A DNA stretch of 64,000 bases from Candidatus Omnitrophota bacterium (GTDB lineage: Bacteria; CAIJMQ01). Shown piece by piece: positions 27,376-38,761 of this stretch. Made by a program: the position numbers and the translations under genes. Below the pieces are notes generated by a model that was given only the letters and a program-made list of their open reading frames with translations, searched no databases and had not been told where the DNA came from. Numbering within the stretch: position 1 is the first letter of the stretch; every line of letters starts with the position of its first letter. Location: the NCBI GenBank assembly GCA_018812925.1, contig JAHJCU010000003.1, forward strand, positions 170,436 to 234,435, written 5' to 3'.

Positions 27376-28134
27376 TCATGTAATCACCTCTTGAGTATAA
27401 TATTTTGACAATTTACTTTGTTGAAATTTATTTAAAATCTCTTTTGCACCTTGAAAGACGATTGCATAACCGCGTAACTGTTGGCTAGATGTGGGTATCA
27501 CACCATAAGCGTCTTGATAGGTATAGTTAGGAAGTAAAATGGTATATGATTTATTACTATCAACCGAGGATGTAAGCATTTCCATCCCAATAGCTTTGCC
27601 GTTACAAACATCAAATCCATACTCATTATGCCCGGGCACTTGAAAGTCGTGAATAACCAAGATAGCATCACTTGATTGCAAACTTATACTCTTTATTTCA
27701 TCGGGCAATGGAAGATAATTATACCAATGCGCATCAAGGAAAAACAGAGTTAGTCCGGAAGGCCCGTTTTCCACAAGACGATTGATTTCTACCGCTGAAT
27801 TTCCCTTGATGGTTTGAACATTTTCATATTGACGCAACATTTTTTGACTTGCATAGAAATAATCCGGATTACTCTCAATCGTAGCCATCGGCAATTGTGG
27901 ATAACGAGATGCAATATACTTGCAGGTATGACCAAGGTAAGTTCCCGTCTCCACGAAAGAAGAGATGCCGCATTGTATTAAGAACTCTACAACCTCTGTC
28001 ATTTGAGTGTCGCCATTAAATGGCGGAACATCAAGCCGGGACATCCTACAATAACGAGGTCGTCGTATGAAGGATACTACGCGTGGTAGTATCACACTTC
28101 GGTGATAAATCAATCTTATAAACGACTTAATCAT
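27376..28134 (-). CDS. Methyltransferase-like Rossmann protein
   Basis: 252 residues. SSFVETGTYLGHTCKYIA looks like SAM-binding motif I. It is followed by MATIESNPDYFYAS and LFFLDAHWYNYLPL, then ILVIHDFQVPGHNEYGFD. This is the pattern of class I methyltransferases related to the Methyltransf_24 and cephalosporin-hydroxylase-like groups encoded in glycan loci. GGGAGAG is placed 5 bases before the ATG. Activity and substrate are inferred. Confidence 0.8.
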   Translation of the reverse strand: MIKSFIRLIYHRSVILPRVVSFIRRPRYCRMSRLDVPPFNGDTQMTEVVEFLIQCGISSFVETGTYLGHTCKYIASRYPQLPMATIESNPDYFYASQKMLRQYENVQTIKGNSAVEINRLVENGPSGLTLFFLDAHWYNYLPLPDEIKSISLQSSDAILVIHDFQVPGHNEYGFDVCNGKAIGMEMLTSSVDSNKSYTILLPNYTYQDAYGVIPTSSQQLRGYAIVFQGAKEILNKFQQSKLSKYYTQEVIT

Positions 28135-28203
28135 AGAACTCTCCCATTAATTTATTAACTGGCCATTCCTGTAATCAGCTGTTAAAATATAGTACAACTT
28201 TTT

Positions 28204-29259
28204 TCATGCTTTCAATTTAAGCGTATTAATGATCGTATCAGCATAAGCTGTTGGTAGAAATTTGGCAAATCGCGGCCCGGCTAAATAGGAACGAATGGCA
28301 TCTTGAAAGCGTGCGTACTCGCTCTCAGTGATATTGGATAAATAACCATCCAATTCTGCATTTGTTTTAAATTTGCGGCGGTCTATAAAAGCGTCTGCAT
28401 CTACATAATCGTGGATATTGGGCGCACCCCAATAAATAGGTACACAGCCGCAACGCATGCTGTCAAAAATTTTCTCAGTAACATAACCCGGTTCATCCCG
28501 AATGTTTTCATAACAGATACTGAAACGGTAATTTGGCATAACATCCCATTTATTTTTGATAGTTCCCCGATAAGAAGGGTATATCTGGCGCATCCATGGG
28601 AAGTATCGTTTCAGCAGGGTAGGGGATTTGTCCCACATAATTCCAAACAGGTCAAAACTGTCCGGATACTTACGTTCAAAATAGCGAATCGCATCACGAC
28701 GAGCCGAATATAATTCTCTGGAGTGACGGGAATATTTATTCATCGAAATGTTCACCAGCAATTTCCTTTGCATAAAGGGAATCTTTGGCACTTCCGGAAA
28801 TTGTCGCATTTGGGGGACGCATACTTTGAATATCTTCCTGTTATCAACAAAGGTATCATGCCAGGTGAAAATGACAGGAAACAGCTTATGCAACCCAGGG
28901 TCCCAATTATTCTGACAAACGGACGGCGGTTCCCAGAGGAAGAGCGCCATACGCTTTTGCATTCCTGCGCGAATACACTCTTCATATAGATTCCGAATCA
29001 AAGGTCTTCTGTTTATTTTTGCTTTGAGTTTCTTTGCCAACCCATACCAACCTGCATAAGTACGCACACTTACATCTTCATAGAAAAATACCCATTCGCA
29101 ATCTTTAAGTGGATTGTTGTCTGACGTCTTAAGGTCATATCCGCATTGAAGCAATCGCTCCCGCAAATAGATGGCCGGGTCATGACACCCGTCTCGTCCA
29201 TCGGGATCAAAAATCCGATTATTATTACCTGCTATACTATGAACAAGAATTGTTTTCAT
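28204..29259 (-). CDS. GT10 fucosyltransferase family protein
   Basis: 351 residues. The C-terminal donor domain has the GT10 signature: YRFSICYENIRDEPGYVTEK and FDSMRCGCVPIYWGAPNI followed by DADAFIDRR. GT10 enzymes transfer L-fucose from GDP-fucose, commonly alpha-1,3/4. The GDP-fucose genes gmd and fcl are present in the same locus (36-38 kb), giving an internally consistent pathway. The N-terminal acceptor domain contains LFLWEPPSVC and FTWHDTFVD. Another GDP-6-deoxy sugar as donor cannot be excluded. Confidence 0.93.
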   Translation of the reverse strand: MKTILVHSIAGNNNRIFDPDGRDGCHDPAIYLRERLLQCGYDLKTSDNNPLKDCEWVFFYEDVSVRTYAGWYGLAKKLKAKINRRPLIRNLYEECIRAGMQKRMALFLWEPPSVCQNNWDPGLHKLFPVIFTWHDTFVDNRKIFKVCVPQMRQFPEVPKIPFMQRKLLVNISMNKYSRHSRELYSARRDAIRYFERKYPDSFDLFGIMWDKSPTLLKRYFPWMRQIYPSYRGTIKNKWDVMPNYRFSICYENIRDEPGYVTEKIFDSMRCGCVPIYWGAPNIHDYVDADAFIDRRKFKTNAELDGYLSNITESEYARFQDAIRSYLAGPRFAKFLPTAYADTIINTLKLKA

Positions 29260-29265
29260 TTAGAA

Positions 29266-30282
29266 TCAGCTTAATTTAAAATATTTTAAAATATCCTGCA
29301 ACCGTTTTTCCATCGTGTGGTCTTGCAGAGTGCGTTCTTGACCTCGCTGAGCAATCGCCTCGCGCTCATCCTTGTGTTCCAAGTAATACCGAATCTTTTC
29401 TACCAGATCTTTCGGCGAAACAAAAAGCGCAATTTCATCGCCTATTGTGTAGAAATGTTCCAGTCCTTTGACATAGTATGAAAGCTGAAACCCGCCACAG
29501 GCATTAATTTCAAAATGTCGCCCTTTTACCTGCTCTACGGTTTTCATATCCGAATGCGTGAGAGTACGCACCGCCTGAAGCCAAACGCGAAGAGTGTTTT
29601 TAATCGGCCGGGATAATGTTGTCAAATAACGAATATCCCATGAAACGCAATTTGACAAATTCAGATTGATACGGCTTTGATTAAAAACGTTTATCATTTC
29701 CTGCATGCTCAACATTTTCTCCGGCCATCCTAATCCCCACACTCGTACCTCAAAACCGGATTTTTTCAGCCAATTTATATACCACTCGCGTTGTGGGTGG
29801 TACTGCCCCACAAAAGTTATATCATAGAGTTTGGGCAGTTCTTCTTTGCGATAGACCTCATGATTGCACGCAAACGGGGAATAAATCACATTTGTAAATC
29901 CGACATCCCGAAACTTGCGCAATCCATTAACATCTGATGTAGTAATAAAATTAAAGTGTTTCGCCCAGAAACGGGAATACTTAATCCTCCACATATCATC
30001 AAACAAATAGCCAAGAGTAATTGCATGTTTACCTATCTCATCTACAATTTCCGGAATGAATTGATTGGTATGGGGAACAAAAAAAACGATATCTGGTTGC
30101 TCGCATCGGACGACTTCCAGCAATTTTCGGTTCATGCCGTCGCGGCCAAGCAGGCGCATATGTTCCAGAAAATCAAAAGGAATAACTTTACATCCAATTT
30201 TTTCCAATGGTTTGAGAAAATTGTGATATTCGTAAGAGATAACCGGATCCAGTGGAGCAGCGGCAAGGATTATTTTTTTCAT
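29266..30282 (-). CDS. CgeB-like glycosyltransferase
   Basis: 338 residues, GT-B fold of the CgeB/DUF3880 type: an N-terminal domain with VFFVPHTNQFIPEIVDE, then YDITFVGQYHPQREWYINWL, VWGLGWPEKM, FNQSRINLNLS, RHFEINACGGFQLS (donor site) and the ending QERTLQDHTMEKRLQDIL. Its ATG overlaps the stop of the ColD-like gene as ATGA (30279-30282). It probably transfers one residue of the repeat unit. Donor unknown. Confidence 0.9.
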   Translation of the reverse strand: MKKIILAAAPLDPVISYEYHNFLKPLEKIGCKVIPFDFLEHMRLLGRDGMNRKLLEVVRCEQPDIVFFVPHTNQFIPEIVDEIGKHAITLGYLFDDMWRIKYSRFWAKHFNFITTSDVNGLRKFRDVGFTNVIYSPFACNHEVYRKEELPKLYDITFVGQYHPQREWYINWLKKSGFEVRVWGLGWPEKMLSMQEMINVFNQSRINLNLSNCVSWDIRYLTTLSRPIKNTLRVWLQAVRTLTHSDMKTVEQVKGRHFEINACGGFQLSYYVKGLEHFYTIGDEIALFVSPKDLVEKIRYYLEHKDEREAIAQRGQERTLQDHTMEKRLQDILKYFKLS

Positions 30283-31547
30283 ACTGTTTTACGGATGAAT
30301 TTTTCAAAAACCTCAGCAAGCCTATCCAGGTTTTTTTTAGCTTCAAAAGGATGCAAACCAAGATAGAAGCCCCTCTCATGCACAGCATCAGCGCCGGGCA
30401 AGTTGCCTTCCTGTAATTCAGGATATAGTCTGCATACCGGTTGCCGCGCCAGATTCCCTGCAACAATTGGACGTGTTTCAACACCCTGTTTTTCCAAGTA
30501 TGCCAGGAAATCCGACTTTTTGAAAGGGCATTTGGGTGTAAGCATAAGTGGTAGAGCAAACCATGAACATTCGGCTTCCGGCGCTACTTGCATTAAGTTT
30601 ATCAGATTACGATGGTGCTCAAGGTAATTTTTAAAATAAGCCACATTTTGTAATCGTTGGGCGTGAAAGGATGGCCATCGTTTCATCTGTTCCAAACCAA
30701 AACCAGCCTGCAATTCGGTAGGGCGCACATTAAAACCCCAATTCAAAAACATATAACGCGGATCCACATCGTTTTGTGGTTCGGCTTTTGTATATTTAGT
30801 ATTACGCGCCCAGCCATGAGCGCGTAAAAGGCGAAAAACATCAGACAATGACTGATCCCGGCAGATAATCATTCCTCCTTCCATCGTGGTAATGTGGTGA
30901 GAAAAGAAAAAGGAAAAACTACCTGCTATACCAAATGTCCCCACTGGTTTCCCTTTGTATTTCGCTCCCAACGCTTCACAGCAATCTTCGGTCAAAATTA
31001 AATTGTGTGTTTTGCAAATGGACATCACGCGTTCCATATTACAGGGATTACCCATCAGATGAACCAGGGAAATAGCGCGCGTTCGCGGAGAAATTTTGGA
31101 CTCAAGATCATTCATATCAATATTCAGAGTATTGGGGTTCGTATCCACAAATCGAACTTTAAGCCCTGCCATCATAGGTGCCCAAATCTGTGTTGGCCAC
31201 GTTACGGAAGGCACAAGAATCTCATCACCCGGATTTAACATTTTGGTCTGTGGATTTGTCAAAGCAAAAGCAATCAGTAAATCTGCCGAAGACCCGCTAT
31301 TCACCATTACGGCTTCCGCGCCGCCAAATACCTTTATGAATTGACGCTCGAAATTATCCGTTTTTTTCCACATAGTTGTACGAAAAGAGCACAGAGAATC
31401 AACGGCAGCCAGTATTTCTTCACAATCATAAGTTGCCAAACTTAGAGGATACCAATACTTTTGGGGTTTGTAACTGTTGATGCGGGAAGCTTCCCGCATC
31501 AATGCCTGGATCGGTCTACGCAATTGATATATATACTTTAAATTCAT
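30279..31547 (-). CDS. ColD-like PLP-dependent sugar 3-dehydratase (DegT/DnrJ family, catalytic Lys replaced by His)
   Basis: 422 residues of DegT/DnrJ/EryC1/StrS fold. In aminotransferases of this fold the PLP lysine sits in an SFFPxK motif. Here the aligned segment is SFFFSHHITTMEGG, with His at about residue 217. His in this position marks the 3-dehydratases ColD and RfbH/E1, which remove the C3 hydroxyl of a 4-keto-6-deoxy sugar. RfbH/E1 needs four cysteines for a [2Fe-2S] cluster. Only EDCCEALG is present and the later Cys group is missing, so it is closer to ColD. With gmd in the locus, a GDP-3,6-dideoxyhexose such as colitose is possible. GAGGT lies 5 bases before the ATG. Confidence 0.88.
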   Translation of the reverse strand: MNLKYIYQLRRPIQALMREASRINSYKPQKYWYPLSLATYDCEEILAAVDSLCSFRTTMWKKTDNFERQFIKVFGGAEAVMVNSGSSADLLIAFALTNPQTKMLNPGDEILVPSVTWPTQIWAPMMAGLKVRFVDTNPNTLNIDMNDLESKISPRTRAISLVHLMGNPCNMERVMSICKTHNLILTEDCCEALGAKYKGKPVGTFGIAGSFSFFFSHHITTMEGGMIICRDQSLSDVFRLLRAHGWARNTKYTKAEPQNDVDPRYMFLNWGFNVRPTELQAGFGLEQMKRWPSFHAQRLQNVAYFKNYLEHHRNLINLMQVAPEAECSWFALPLMLTPKCPFKKSDFLAYLEKQGVETRPIVAGNLARQPVCRLYPELQEGNLPGADAVHERGFYLGLHPFEAKKNLDRLAEVFEKFIRKTV

Positions 31548-31575
31548 AACACCTCAATCGGGCTATTTGCCTCGC

Positions 31576-32583
31576 TTATTTATTTGCAATTATCCATTCC
31601 CGCATAAGACGCTGCGGCAACGAAGAACCAAAGAACTTTTCCCATACCAACACACTTATGTAGCCGGATTGCAATAGGTGAGTACCGAAGCGAATCGCAC
31701 CGTTCAGTCTGTTCTTTGTTGCAAAATACTTGGCGCGTGCATCCGCCCAAGCTTTGCGTTTTTCAAAAACATCTAATTCTTCCATTCGTTTCTCAATCCA
31801 ATTAAGAAATAAAATCCATTTTTTAGCACTTGCATCTACAGAAGGATCTTTGCGTCCTGCCTTTCGTAAGAAACGGCAAACTACTACTGCCATTGCTTCG
31901 TGATTTACACTTTTACCCTTATTTTCTGAAGAAAGTTGGTCAGGATGTTTTCTGATATGCACCAGATACTTGGGGAGACACATGACTTTCCCGCGTAGCG
32001 CTAATTCCGACCATAACTGCCAATCCTGCGCCATACGAAAGTGCAGATTGTACCCGCCAATCAGCCTGACCGTGTCCAAACGATAAAATGCCGATGAATG
32101 TGGAAAGAAGCTTTGTAAATGCTCTAAATGCTGAACCAAAACAGAATGTTTGGATGGATACAAATGTTTTTTTATGACCTGGCCCTGCTCGTCGATTTCA
32201 ATAAAGCCGGTACCAAGCAATACCACCTCCGGATGTTTGCGCACAAAATTAATCTGCTCCTCAAGTCGCGTTGGCTCACACAGGTCATCTGCATCCAGCC
32301 TAGCAATCCATTCACCCTTGGCTTGCACAATACCCACATTGAGCGAATCTGGCAACAAGGTATTTTTCTTGGATATGGCAACGATGCGCTTATCTTTGTC
32401 CCTATAACTTTGGATGATATTCCAAGTATCATCTGTTGAGCCATTATCCACCAGGATAAATTCAAAGTTTTCGTAAGTCTGGGCGAGGACACTGTCGATG
32501 GCCTCACGCAACCAACGGCTGCCGTTATAACAAGACATCATTACGGAAATTTCAGGTTTGCTGACATGAGAAGAACAGTTCAT
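31576..32583 (-). CDS. Glycosyltransferase family 2
   Basis: GT-A enzyme of 335 residues with ISVMMSCYNGSRWLREAIDS (N-terminal nucleotide site), ILVDNGSTDDTW, WIARLDADDLCEP (the DxD metal site) and RMAQDWQLWSELA (catalytic ED-like region). The start at ATG 32583 is preferred. The longer frame to 32676 would overlap the upstream FkbM gene by 77 bases and adds residues with no match to GT2 proteins. A C-terminal helical tail of about 100 residues follows the catalytic domain. Donor unknown. Confidence 0.92.
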   Translation of the reverse strand: MNCSSHVSKPEISVMMSCYNGSRWLREAIDSVLAQTYENFEFILVDNGSTDDTWNIIQSYRDKDKRIVAISKKNTLLPDSLNVGIVQAKGEWIARLDADDLCEPTRLEEQINFVRKHPEVVLLGTGFIEIDEQGQVIKKHLYPSKHSVLVQHLEHLQSFFPHSSAFYRLDTVRLIGGYNLHFRMAQDWQLWSELALRGKVMCLPKYLVHIRKHPDQLSSENKGKSVNHEAMAVVVCRFLRKAGRKDPSVDASAKKWILFLNWIEKRMEELDVFEKRKAWADARAKYFATKNRLNGAIRFGTHLLQSGYISVLVWEKFFGSSLPQRLMREWIIANK

Positions 32584-32599
32584 ATTTTCTCTTTTAGGA

Positions 32600-33262
32600 T
32601 CAGAAGTCACAGCGCACCCAATTCTCCCAAACAAACTTATATTGATAAGTAGGTTTATGCGTTTTTGATAATTCACTGCATATTCTTTTCATATGCGCCT
32701 TTGAGTCTGTCAAAACATTGTGAAATTGTATTTGAATGTTCTTTATTTTATTGACAAGCCCGGTTTCAATTAGCCTTGGCAGCAACTCATACTCACCACC
32801 TTCAATGTTAATCTTCATCAAGTCTATATTCTTAATATCGTGCTTAGTGAAAAACTCTGCCACATCCTCAAATTGGATTGTTTTTTTGACCGGAGCGTCT
32901 CTATACACGGATGACCCATCGTCACATAAAGATATAATCTCTTGCCTTCGATTTTTACCAAGCGCTAAACAAAAAACCTCAATATTTGGATTATTCTTAA
33001 ATCTTCTCTGTATTTGTTCTGCAAACGACTTCACCGGCTCAAAAATTAATACACGACAGTTGTAACTTGCGTAGATATCAGATGCCCACTGCCCCTTGTA
33101 TCCACCCATATCCATAACTAAAGAATCACGATCAAGGTCATAGTTATACCTTAACTTTTCATCACCACCATCGGAGTACCATCTCTTGATTTCCTTGTCA
33201 TGCTCTGTTGGGAACATTGACACGCGCAGACTTGTGATTATCTTTTTTAGAATTACTTTCAT
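32600..33262 (-). CDS. FkbM family methyltransferase
   Basis: About 220 residues: LVMDMGGYKGQWASDIY (SAM motif I), VLIFEPVKSFAEQI, and KNIDLMKINIEGGEYELL, the FkbM signature. FkbM enzymes O-methylate sugars or polyketides. ATG 33262 has GGAG 6 bases upstream, whereas the ATG at 33274 has none. Located between the CDP-sugar genes and a GT2 gene, it likely methylates a sugar of the surface glycan. Confidence 0.9.
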   Translation of the reverse strand: MKVILKKIITSLRVSMFPTEHDKEIKRWYSDGGDEKLRYNYDLDRDSLVMDMGGYKGQWASDIYASYNCRVLIFEPVKSFAEQIQRRFKNNPNIEVFCLALGKNRRQEIISLCDDGSSVYRDAPVKKTIQFEDVAEFFTKHDIKNIDLMKINIEGGEYELLPRLIETGLVNKIKNIQIQFHNVLTDSKAHMKRICSELSKTHKPTYQYKFVWENWVRCDF

Positions 33263-33328
33263 TCCAAACTCCATATGATTTTTGTAATTCGCTGCGTCTA
33301 TACAACTCGGGATTTAAACACGACCGTC

Positions 33329-34285
33329 TTATTCCTTATTAATATACCCTTTATACCACCCTATTGTTCTACATAATCCTTTATTTAAGGAAATTTTCGG
33401 TTTCCATTTTAGTATTTTTTGCGCTTTGCGGTTTGAACAATAAAAATTCATTGTCTCACCCTGCCGATAAGCCAATTTACCGATTTTTGGCTTTACTTTG
33501 GATTTGGTTAAATCGAAAATCAGATTTACAACATCTTTAATTTTGTATTCTCTGCCACTACCTAAATTAATTATTTCTCCGATAGCTCTTTGTGTTATAG
33601 ATGCTTTTATATAACCTTCTACTATGTCTGAAACATAATTGAAATCTCTTGTTTGCTCTCCCTTTGTCATTTCAAACTCTTTGCCAAGCAAACATTTCCG
33701 TATCAACAAAGGTATGAGCATATCATTGGTTTGATAAGGTCCGTAAGTCAAGAATGGGCGTAGTGTAATTATGGGCATATTGTAAATCTTGTGCAACATC
33801 TGGCAAAGATATGTTGTGCAAACCTTTGAAGCAGAATAGGGCGACACAGGATTTTCTCTTTGTGATTCCAAAAAAGGAACATCACCATCTCCATACTCTT
33901 CACCAGTACCTGTATTAATAAAACAGTCAACCTTACAAGTATTTTCTAGCGCGTTTAAAACATTCGTGGTTCCTTTTATATTGATATCAACCATTCTACT
34001 AAGTAAATCCAAAGAACGATTAACATTTACATGCGCTGCTAAATGATATACTTTAATTGGTTTAATCTTCTTTATTAAAACATCCACATTTTTAAATTTC
34101 GTTATATCTACGGGATAAACCTTAATCTTATTTTTGATATCTTGTATTCTCCATAAAGAAGTGCCGGGTTCAACAAAAGCGCTTACTTTGGCTCCTAACA
34201 CTACCAATCTCTTTGTTAGATGTGAGCCTATAAAACCGTTGGCTCCTGTTATTAAAACAGGTGTATTTTTAAGCTGTTTTATCAT
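33329..34285 (-). CDS. SDR epimerase/reductase following RfbG, probable CDP-4-keto-6-deoxyhexose reductase
   Basis: Extended SDR of about 318 residues with ITGANGFIGSHL (NAD site), YHLAAHVNV, GTGEEYGDGDVPF and YSASK (Tyr-x3-Lys). Its ATG overlaps the RfbG stop as ATGA (34282-34285), so the longer reading to 34312 is rejected. Directly following rfbF and rfbG, it probably reduces or epimerises CDP-4-keto-6-deoxyglucose. A 6-deoxygulose-type route, which needs no 3-dehydratase, would fit, as would abequose or paratose if the ColD-like enzyme acts on CDP sugars. Both options are inference. Confidence 0.87.
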   Translation of the reverse strand: MIKQLKNTPVLITGANGFIGSHLTKRLVVLGAKVSAFVEPGTSLWRIQDIKNKIKVYPVDITKFKNVDVLIKKIKPIKVYHLAAHVNVNRSLDLLSRMVDINIKGTTNVLNALENTCKVDCFINTGTGEEYGDGDVPFLESQRENPVSPYSASKVCTTYLCQMLHKIYNMPIITLRPFLTYGPYQTNDMLIPLLIRKCLLGKEFEMTKGEQTRDFNYVSDIVEGYIKASITQRAIGEIINLGSGREYKIKDVVNLIFDLTKSKVKPKIGKLAYRQGETMNFYCSNRKAQKILKWKPKISLNKGLCRTIGWYKGYINKE

Positions 34286-35259
34286 TTGGCTTTCAATAAA
34301 ATCTTGTACCATTGAATAGTTCTTTTCAAACCTTCTTTTAAATTATATTTCGGATTCCATTGTAATATTTTTCTTGCCTTATTGGCAGCCAGATATTGGT
34401 GCTTAATCTCATACTTTGCTTTATCTAAAATTTTGCAATTTAGCTTCTTTTTGGAAATTTCGAATATTTTGTTAACTAACTCTACAACTGTAATCGGATT
34501 TTCATTGCTAAAATTAAACGACTCCCCGTCAAGTCCCAATTTTGGCAATTTCTCAGCCAAAGTAATGTAACCATTTATAATATCATCCACATAAACATAA
34601 TCCCGGGTAAATTTACCATTGCTGCGAATCAAAAGTGTTTTACCGGTAAATGCGCACCTGATAGCATCGGGGACAATACGGGAAAAATTAAAATCCCCCG
34701 GCCCATAGATATTGCCGCACCTGGTAACTGCTACCGGTAAACCATAAGTGTGAAAATAGGTACAAGCTATCAGGTCGGCGCAGCTTTTGGATACATCATA
34801 AGGATGGTTTCCGATTAAAGATGTATTTTCCTTGTAAGGCAGCTTTTTATGGGTGCCGTAGGCTTTATCGCTTGAAGCAATGATAATTGATTTAACAGCA
34901 TTAGAGTTTCGGCAAGCTTCCAGCACCATCCATGTGCCTTTAATATTTGTAGAAAAGGTAACTAAGGGGTTAATATGGCATTTGCCGACAATAGCCTCTG
35001 CTGCCAGATGGAAAACGACATTAATTTTATTTTTTATGATGACATCTTTTAATAATGTGTAATTGGCTACACTACCTTTGATAACGGTTATCTTTTTATA
35101 GTCAGCTGCGGTTAAGATAGTGTCTTTTCTTCCAACCTTTATGTCTAAACCGAATATTTTAGCCCCGAAAGCAATCAGAGTTTGAGTAAGATTAGAGCCC
35201 AGAAATCCTTCAAAACCGGTAATTAATACCGTCTTGTTTCTCCAAAATTTTTTATTCAT
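34282..35259 (-). CDS. rfbG: CDP-glucose 4,6-dehydratase
   Basis: 325-residue extended SDR. GFEGFLGSNLT is the NAD site. VFHLAAEAIVG, IIASSDKAYGTH (the DKAYG signature of RfbG), YDVSKSCAD as the catalytic Tyr-x3-Lys, and RCGNIYGPGDFNFSRIVPD follow. The enzyme makes CDP-4-keto-6-deoxyglucose from CDP-glucose. It immediately follows rfbF, the gene for the CDP-glucose synthase, with a 9-base gap, forming a complete two-step supply of that intermediate. Confidence 0.93.
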   Translation of the reverse strand: MNKKFWRNKTVLITGFEGFLGSNLTQTLIAFGAKIFGLDIKVGRKDTILTAADYKKITVIKGSVANYTLLKDVIIKNKINVVFHLAAEAIVGKCHINPLVTFSTNIKGTWMVLEACRNSNAVKSIIIASSDKAYGTHKKLPYKENTSLIGNHPYDVSKSCADLIACTYFHTYGLPVAVTRCGNIYGPGDFNFSRIVPDAIRCAFTGKTLLIRSNGKFTRDYVYVDDIINGYITLAEKLPKLGLDGESFNFSNENPITVVELVNKIFEISKKKLNCKILDKAKYEIKHQYLAANKARKILQWNPKYNLKEGLKRTIQWYKILLKAK

Positions 35260-35268
35260 GATAAGTAT

Positions 35269-38043
<2,775 letters not shown>

Positions 38044-38047
<4 letters not shown>

Positions 38048-38400
38048 ATCCCTTCTCCTTTATAATTGCTCATTTTCGTCTTTTGGTTATAAAGAGCAAA
38101 ATAAAAAAAATATTGTTCGAGAGATTGAAGCGTGGAACCGTATTCTTTGCCGCCTAAAACAGCATCACAAAAAATTTCCCGCAAACGCGTGAGTTCCTTT
38201 AATCGACTTTTCCAACGTGTATCGGCAATTGTAAGATAGAAAAGTTCCAGTGCTCTTTCTACCGCAGACCAAAAAAGTTTACTATCTTTTTGTTGCCATC
38301 GGCCTGCTCTACTTACTTCACTGCCGATATTAGCTAATTGTTCTGCCAATGAAAGGGTTTGCCATCTGCCTTTAGTCAAATCTTTGTGATAAGTTTTCAT
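38044..38400 (-). CDS. Small all-helical protein of unknown function
   Basis: 118 residues, predicted almost entirely alpha-helical: an opening [26 protein letters not shown], then [16 protein letters not shown] and [16 protein letters not shown] recognise it only as a small uncharacterised family seen in candidate-phylum genomes, resembling four-helix-bundle proteins in size and helix pattern. It overlaps gmd (ATGA) and is separated by one base from the DUF5674 gene, so all three are translated from one message. No enzymatic motif is visible. It is not clearly the same family as the protein at 44421-44801. Confidence 0.8.
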
Positions 38401-38401
38401 T

Positions 38402-38749
38402 TCATGCTTTAATTATATTTTTAACTATTTCAATTATTTTATTTTGAATATTTGGATTTCCTATACTTCTTGAACGATTGCCTTGCGCTGGTCTTAAATT
38501 AATAATCGAATCGAATTCGATAAACTCTTCACCTGTTTTTTGAGGATAAAGATTGATTCCCCAAAGATTTTCCTGTTTAGAACTTAAACTCAAAAGTTTG
38601 CCTTCTTCATCCGAATGCAACTCTCCACCTATAGCCATTATGCCCTTTTCTATATCTACAACTGCTTTGACCATATCGCCAAAACCTTCTTCAGCAATCC
38701 GCATGAGTTCTTCTTTGGTAATAGGTCCTTCAATAATTTTTATATCCAT
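38402..38749 (-). CDS. DUF5674 family protein
   Basis: 115 residues matching DUF5674: MDIKIIEGPITKEELMRIAE, MVKAVVDIEKGIMAIGGELHSD, LWGINLYPQ, EFDSIINLRPAQGNRSR split around the conserved INLRP. The family is common in candidate phyla and has no established function. It is often encoded near small helical proteins or genes of mobile character. It is cotranscribed here with the helical protein and the sugar-nucleotide genes, just downstream of the WbpE-like aminotransferase. Confidence 0.9.
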   Translation of the reverse strand: MDIKIIEGPITKEELMRIAEEGFGDMVKAVVDIEKGIMAIGGELHSDEEGKLLSLSSKQENLWGINLYPQKTGEEFIEFDSIINLRPAQGNRSRSIGNPNIQNKIIEIVKNIIKA

Positions 38750-38761
38750 AGATCAATATTT

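Noticed and set aside
30279..31547. RfbH (iron-sulfur CDP-sugar 3-dehydrase) for the His-type DegT protein
   Set aside because: Only one of the expected cluster cysteines is present; the later Cys group of RfbH/E1 is absent, so ColD-like is the better name.
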